This document shows, in pieces, positions 59,601 through 64,000 of a stretch of DNA of 64,000 nucleotides. Both the position numbers and the translations under genes were made by a program. A model generated the notes under the pieces. The model was not told the DNA's origin. It was given only the letters and a program-made list of their open reading frames with translations, and did no database searches. How positions within the stretch are numbered: the first letter of the stretch is position 1; each line of letters starts with the position of its first letter. This DNA is from Mactromeris polynyma (taxonomy: Eukaryota; Mollusca; Bivalvia; Venerida; Mactridae), in the NCBI GenBank assembly GCA_032209605.1, contig JASFXZ010000003.1:32824762-32888761 (forward strand). The letters are read 5' to 3'.

Positions 59601-59885
59601 GACTGCACTGACTATGGAGCTGTTAAATGAAGACAGCTGTTAGTAGGGGGTTATTTAAACAAATTCAATTGAAAAGATACTGAAGAAACAATATACAGAA
59701 TGGTCAGTCAGCTCTTATCAGCTGTTTGTGGAATGTGAATTCCATTGTCACTATTACAGAATGTTAATAGTCTAAGCCGTAAATGGTTGCTTATAGCAAT
59801 GACACAAAATGTATCAATTAAAATGAAGACTGTTCCATTAATAAACGACCACTGTAAGTAAACCTTTACATCAAAAGCTTAAATA

Positions 59886-61225
59886 CGAGGGGCATTTGAT
59901 AAGTAATGGCAACAGCGGCGGGTTATTCAAACCCCTATCATTAACCCATAAATGACTATTTGAGACCTTCAAAGTACTCTCCCTGCGACTGTACACACTT
60001 TTCAAGTCGAATTAGCCACTCAGAAAATGCACCTTTAAAGCGTTCTTTGGGTATACTGTTTATACACTGATATAACGCGCTGCCTACGGCGCTGCGCGTT
60101 TCAAAGAGGCGCCCTCACAAGCATGATTTAATATATGGGTTCAACCAATAGTCACAGGGAGAGAGATCTGGGCTATATGGAGGGTGTGATAAAACATGAA
60201 TATGATGCTCCTTCAGATCATCTTGTACTACAGCTGAACGATGTGCTGGTGCATTGTCATGTAGCAACTTGATGCCGCGGACCCCTGTCCGTGGGCGCTT
60301 TGTTGTGTAATAGTTAACAACAGCCGGTAGTATATTTTCTTTGTATAATATACCAGTAACACTTCTGCGTTCAGGGACTGGGATTTGGGCCACAATTCCA
60401 TCGGAATCGAAAAACAGGGCATACATAACGCGTCTGACATTTCTACTGCGCCGTGCAATTACAGGCCGTTGATTATTTTCACCTATCCACATTTTGTTAT
60501 TTTCTTTAGTGGCAGGCTCAAAAAAGTACAGCCATGTTTCATCACCTGTTACATTTTCTTTGAGGCGCCTGGGGTCTTTATTTCTAAACATAGTGAGAAG
60601 AGCCGAAGCTTTCTCTACCCGCTCCCTCTTCTGCTCAGGGGTGAGCAAGTGCGGTATCCAGCGCGCACAAACCTTGTGTATGTTTAACTTTTCCTTTAAA
60701 ATCAAGAAAACCCATGACGAATTGAGACCCGATATCTCCCCGATCTGTTCAACAGTACATCTGGCATCTGTTTCTATTATATCTTTTACAGTGCAGATGT
60801 CTTTGTCAGACACTGCAGATTCTGGGCGCCCTGGACGGGCCTCATCTTTAATGTTAGATCTGCCATCTTTAAAGAGAGAAACCCACCGGGCAACTGTGCG
60901 ATATGGAAGAGCACTTTCTCCATATACCTTGACTAAATCAGATTGAATATCTAAAGCGCTCAAGCCAAGCAATCCACGTATTTAGCAATACGCCCTTTGC
61001 TCCTCGCGAAAATCGCTATTAGCTTCAGCCATTTTTATAGCCACTATAATGTACCACGCTATTTCAAACTTCATTTTAAAGTTCATTTGCACGTGATTCG
61101 CATGTAATTTTTTGCCAGGTGAACGGAAAAATCAATACTCTTTCCATCGGTATGCTACACTAGTGGATGCACGTGAAAATCGATAAAATATTGGATCATT
61201 GCCACTAATTATAAAATGCCCCTCA
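59886..61225 (-). mobile_element. mariner-family DNA transposon, degraded
   Basis: A 1340-bp element with ~29-bp TIRs (CGAGGGGCATTTGATAAGTA and TGAGGGGCATTTTATAATTA) is flanked by TA on both sides (59884-59885 and 61226-61227), the mariner target duplication. It carries one transposase reading frame on the minus strand. Confidence 0.9.
59956..61032 (-). pseudogene. mariner transposase with two in-frame stops
   Basis: The frame runs 359 codons from ATG (61032) to TAG (59956). It begins MAEANSDFREEQRAYC and is then broken by TAA at codon 17 (60984-60982); a second stop (TGA, 60117-60115) falls at codon 306, just after YIKSCL, and looks like CGA to TGA decay. Between them lie the helix-turn-helix region and the catalytic motifs GDETWLYFFEP, LLHDNAPAH and YSPDLSPCDYW, with 34 residues between the second and third Asp (D34D, mariner). 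The triad is intact but a full protein cannot be made. The longest open piece is 60115-60972. Confidence 0.88.
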
Positions 61226-61593
61226 TACTGTAGTCAATCACTGAGTACATAAAATAACTGTGTTTTTGAGAAATTATCATGTTAAGTGGTTAAACAATTC
61301 ATCAAAATTAATGAACTTTGGTTCATGAACTAGTTTTAATGCTAGAAATTAATTAATGACATTGGGTACATGAATTTGTTTTAATGGATGTTTGGTGGAC
61401 AGTGAAGGACAGTTCATGACTATTCATTAACATTTCATGAATGTTCATAAAGAGTTCATCAGTTCATGAACGGATTCTGGTATGATCTAACTGATGGAGC
61501 CAAATTAATGTACTATAATGCATATATTCTTCCCATTCTTGATTACTGTCATTGGGTATGGGTTTAATACATGAAATGCTATATCAATAAAGT

Positions 61594-61772
61594 ACAGTAA
61601 AACCTCTATAATAATACCACCTTGGGACCCTTGAAAACAGGTCTTCTTTTTGAGTTGGTCTTAATATTGAGGTTGAATAAAGAGCAAAATGGTGAGAATG
61701 GACTTGAAAGTTGTATGCTTAATTTTGAGGTGGTTTTGTTATTGAGGTGGTCTTTAAGTGAGGTTTTACTGT
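61594..61772. mobile_element. MITE with ACAGTAAAACCTC ends
   Basis: The ends ACAGTAAAACCTC and GAGGTTTTACTGT are perfect inverse complements 179 bp apart. Internal GGTGGTxTT phrases repeat. Confidence 0.75.
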
Positions 61773-61779
61773 TCAAGTA

Positions 61780-62975
61780 TTTTAATTAAGAGCTGCCAAG
61801 ATTATTCTGAACCAGGCAATACAATCTTCTTCACAATTGTTCATAGATTTAAAATGGCTAGAATAAAGAAATGGGTTAAATATCAAATGGCAGTAATAAT
61901 TTTTAGCAAATTAACCAGTTTTTAACAGCATACTAAAGCCCGAATATCATAATTACAATATTACCATAACAATCTTCATAATTTATGTTTAAAACAAGTA
62001 TTATAATTTAGTGTAGGTAAATATGTCATATAAGTGTTCTGTATAAGTATAATTATGTATTGACTAGATTGAAAATGATATTACATTTCTGTAATTAGTC
62101 ATTGGTGTCTTCTGCTGGCTTTGAAAGTACAAATATGTCCAAATTAGCTGAAGTTCTGCACTGTGGGATTATAAGTGATTCTCATGTTATGTTTAAATAA
62201 ATGCTGTGGTACTGCTTTGGTGTATGATAGTACACTGCAACTCCATTACAACGCGATGAGAGGGGTCCACGACTCACGATCGCATTAGACTGCATTAAAC
62301 TTTCCCACCCACCCAATATATAGCATTGTGCATACTTTGTGTTTTCATAATATATAATAAATATAGATCTCAAGACCCCATTGCATGGTCTGTATTAGGT
62401 AGCAGTGGTAGAGGAAAGGATATATGAATACTGGTAACCTAGAAATGTTTGCAACAATATTTCTGTTTTATTTTATTTATAGACATTTTTGCGACTGTAA
62501 AATGTTCACATTTTTACAAGAATCATGATTAAATAGTGGATATTTGTGTGTTTCCATGTAAGATCGAAAGTTATTTCACTGAGTGAGCAGCAGAGAGAAT
62601 ATTATCGAAAGTGACATAACCGCAAGTGAAAATTTAAGTCAGATACTCATGAGGTGAAATGACTCGATCTCACACCGAAACATACAGATGTTCTATTTAT
62701 TTCATGCATCATTTTCGTCCTTTTTATTTTTTACACTTATTAATTACTTCAAATTTCCGTTCAATACCTCAATTTTTTACATGACGCCGTTTATATGTTG
62801 TCATTATCTTTTTGATAATTTCACAGACAAACATTTCAGATGTAAGTAAGGAATTGCGTAATTTATTCGAAGAAAGTGTGCAAGGGGAAGGGGTCTGCTC
62901 TGTAACATTGAGCTGTGAGGATTTTAATGAAATTGATGGCTGTAGATATGTAACAAAATTCCTCCTTTACTTTCA
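61780..62975. other. Non-coding stretch
   Basis: No gene. A fragment near 62232-62300 (CACTGCAACTCCATTACAAC) looks like another small MITE end. Confidence 0.4.
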
Positions 62976-62976
62976 G

Positions 62977-63061
62977 GTCTCCATTCAATGATATGTTTGT
63001 GTATATGATAGTCATTGTTGAGAGCGGTTTCTGGTGCTGAGATGCTGACACACATCACATG
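62977..63061 (+). pseudogene. Exon-like segment B of a duplicated pair
   Basis: TTTACTTTCAG precedes and GTAAGT follows an 85-bp segment similar by eye to 58439-58522 (shared GTCATTGTTGAGA, GAGATxCTG). The flanks are also similar (AAAGAGCTAAxCCACCAG downstream). The frame that is open in A is closed here. Confidence 0.3.
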
Positions 63062-63400
63062 GTAAGTTAGACTGTCACATAATCCATCATATAAACAGGA
63101 AATATTAACCAAAAGAGCTAATCCACCAGAATAAATGCTATTATCTTAAAGATTTGTAAAAATTAAAATGATATTCTGAGTATTTCCTACTAAATTATGC
63201 TCAAGGAAGAAATGGCAAGGGAGGTAACAATCACTATACAATTTGCTACCACTCCCTGTGTGTCAGTAATGAGGTAAACCTGCACTATGGTATAATATAA
63301 AATGTAAAAAATGTAAATACAAAATGGTGGGTTAGCTCTGTTAGTTAATATTTGTTGTCAAAATTCTGGTGATAATCAAATTGAGTTAAGCTAATCTTTA

Positions 63401-63688
63401 AGACTCTATCAATCTCATTGAAATCAGCCCCTAACTTTAGCTCCATTACTTTCTGCTGTTAGGATCTAAAATAGATATGCATGATCTACGCTCAAATAGA
63501 ATTTACGGAGCTCGTCTGAGATCAACGAATATTCATAACTCTAAACCACAGCAATTTGCAGTCGACGATTTGATTGGCTACTCAAAGGTCACAAGAATGT
63601 GACCTGTATTGTGCACTCATCAGATCCAGTTAGCATATAGTATAGGAGTGTGCGACTGGAGCTGATTTTAATGAGATTGAGACTCTAT
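63401..63688. mobile_element. ~285-bp MITE
   Basis: CAATCTCATTGAAATCAGC near 63410 and the complement of GCTGATTTTAATGAGATTG at 63661-63680 form TIRs, with GACTCT outside on both. No coding content. Confidence 0.65.
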
Positions 63689-63696
63689 ATGCATAT

Positions 63697-63876
63697 ACTG
63701 TGAAACCTAAATTAGACCACCATTGGTTCTCAAGAAAATTGGTCTTATCAATAAGGAGGTCTGATTTTTATTTAGTTAAAATGTGGATGAAAAATTGAAA
63801 ACTGGTCCCTGAAAATATGGTCTCAATAATGAGGCGGTCTTACTATTGAGGTGGTCTTTTTGTGAGGTTTTACTGT
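63697..63876. mobile_element. Second MITE of the ACAGTAAAACCTC family
   Basis: The left end ACTGTGAAACCTAAATTAGA and right end GAGGTTTTACTGT are related to 61594-61772; the interior carries GAGGCGGTCTT and GAGGTGGTCTTTTTGTG. Confidence 0.6.
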
Positions 63877-64000
63877 AGATCAAGCAGCATAATTATGAGC
63901 ACTGCTGTATGAATTTCAACCTCTTCTTTAAGTGAGGTCATTTACATAAAACATCACATGTGACATCACCATGTACTGACAGTAAGCAATCTTTGTCCCA

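Overview
The window is AT-rich, intron-rich, repeat-dense animal DNA. It looks like a mollusc, probably a bivalve: tRNA-derived SINEs, many small TIR elements, long simple-sequence tracts and degenerate ~160-bp tandem repeats fill most of it. The species assignment is inference. I see no ordinary host gene that I can name.

The main object is one minus-strand multi-exon gene running from 27345 down to 13752. Exons chained by GT-AG splice sites and matching phases give, in order: an SGNH/GDSL-type hydrolase domain (GDS, GxND and DxxH blocks split over exons 1-4), a very basic linker, a C2H2 zinc finger, a short acidic/Ser-Thr segment, an exon ending in DVETNPGP (the 2A ribosome-skipping signature), a pair of C-x4-C type C2H2 fingers, and a 4.2-kb terminal exon with SWIM-like zinc motifs, a Cys cluster and a KDZ (Kyakuja-Dileera-Zisupton)-like transposase core. 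This reads as a composite mobile-element gene that would yield two proteins from one message. One junction (exon 6 to 7) does not keep frame, so a single continuous product is not proven.

The 5' part of that gene occurs twice. Positions 1-6957 are an almost identical inverted copy of 20108-26888, and the left copy stops at a 200-N gap. The two copies differ by 82 units of a (TGAC)n microsatellite, by a 152-bp tandem duplication and by at least one SNP. This fits either a large palindrome or, more likely, an allelic contig scaffolded in inverted orientation.

Layout: 1-6957 inverted partial copy; 6958-7157 gap; 7158-12290 non-coding with a tRNA-Ser-like relic, a SINE, a ~0.94-kb TIR element, a degenerate minisatellite and a second tRNA-like relic; 12291-13652 a 224-bp duplication and a 53-bp minisatellite; 13752-27345 the transposon gene; 27346-28270 its upstream region with a four-times repeated box; 28271-41100 mostly non-coding with MITEs, a tandem tRNA-Lys-like array and a perfect hairpin; 41160-42940 a broken Ty3/gypsy pol relic; 44391-46200 a hairpin-rich macrosatellite; 47641-48450 a ~160-bp tandem repeat; 49180-49347 a 56-bp triplication; 50000-64000 SINEs, MITEs, an exon-like duplicated segment and a mariner pseudogene (59886-61225).
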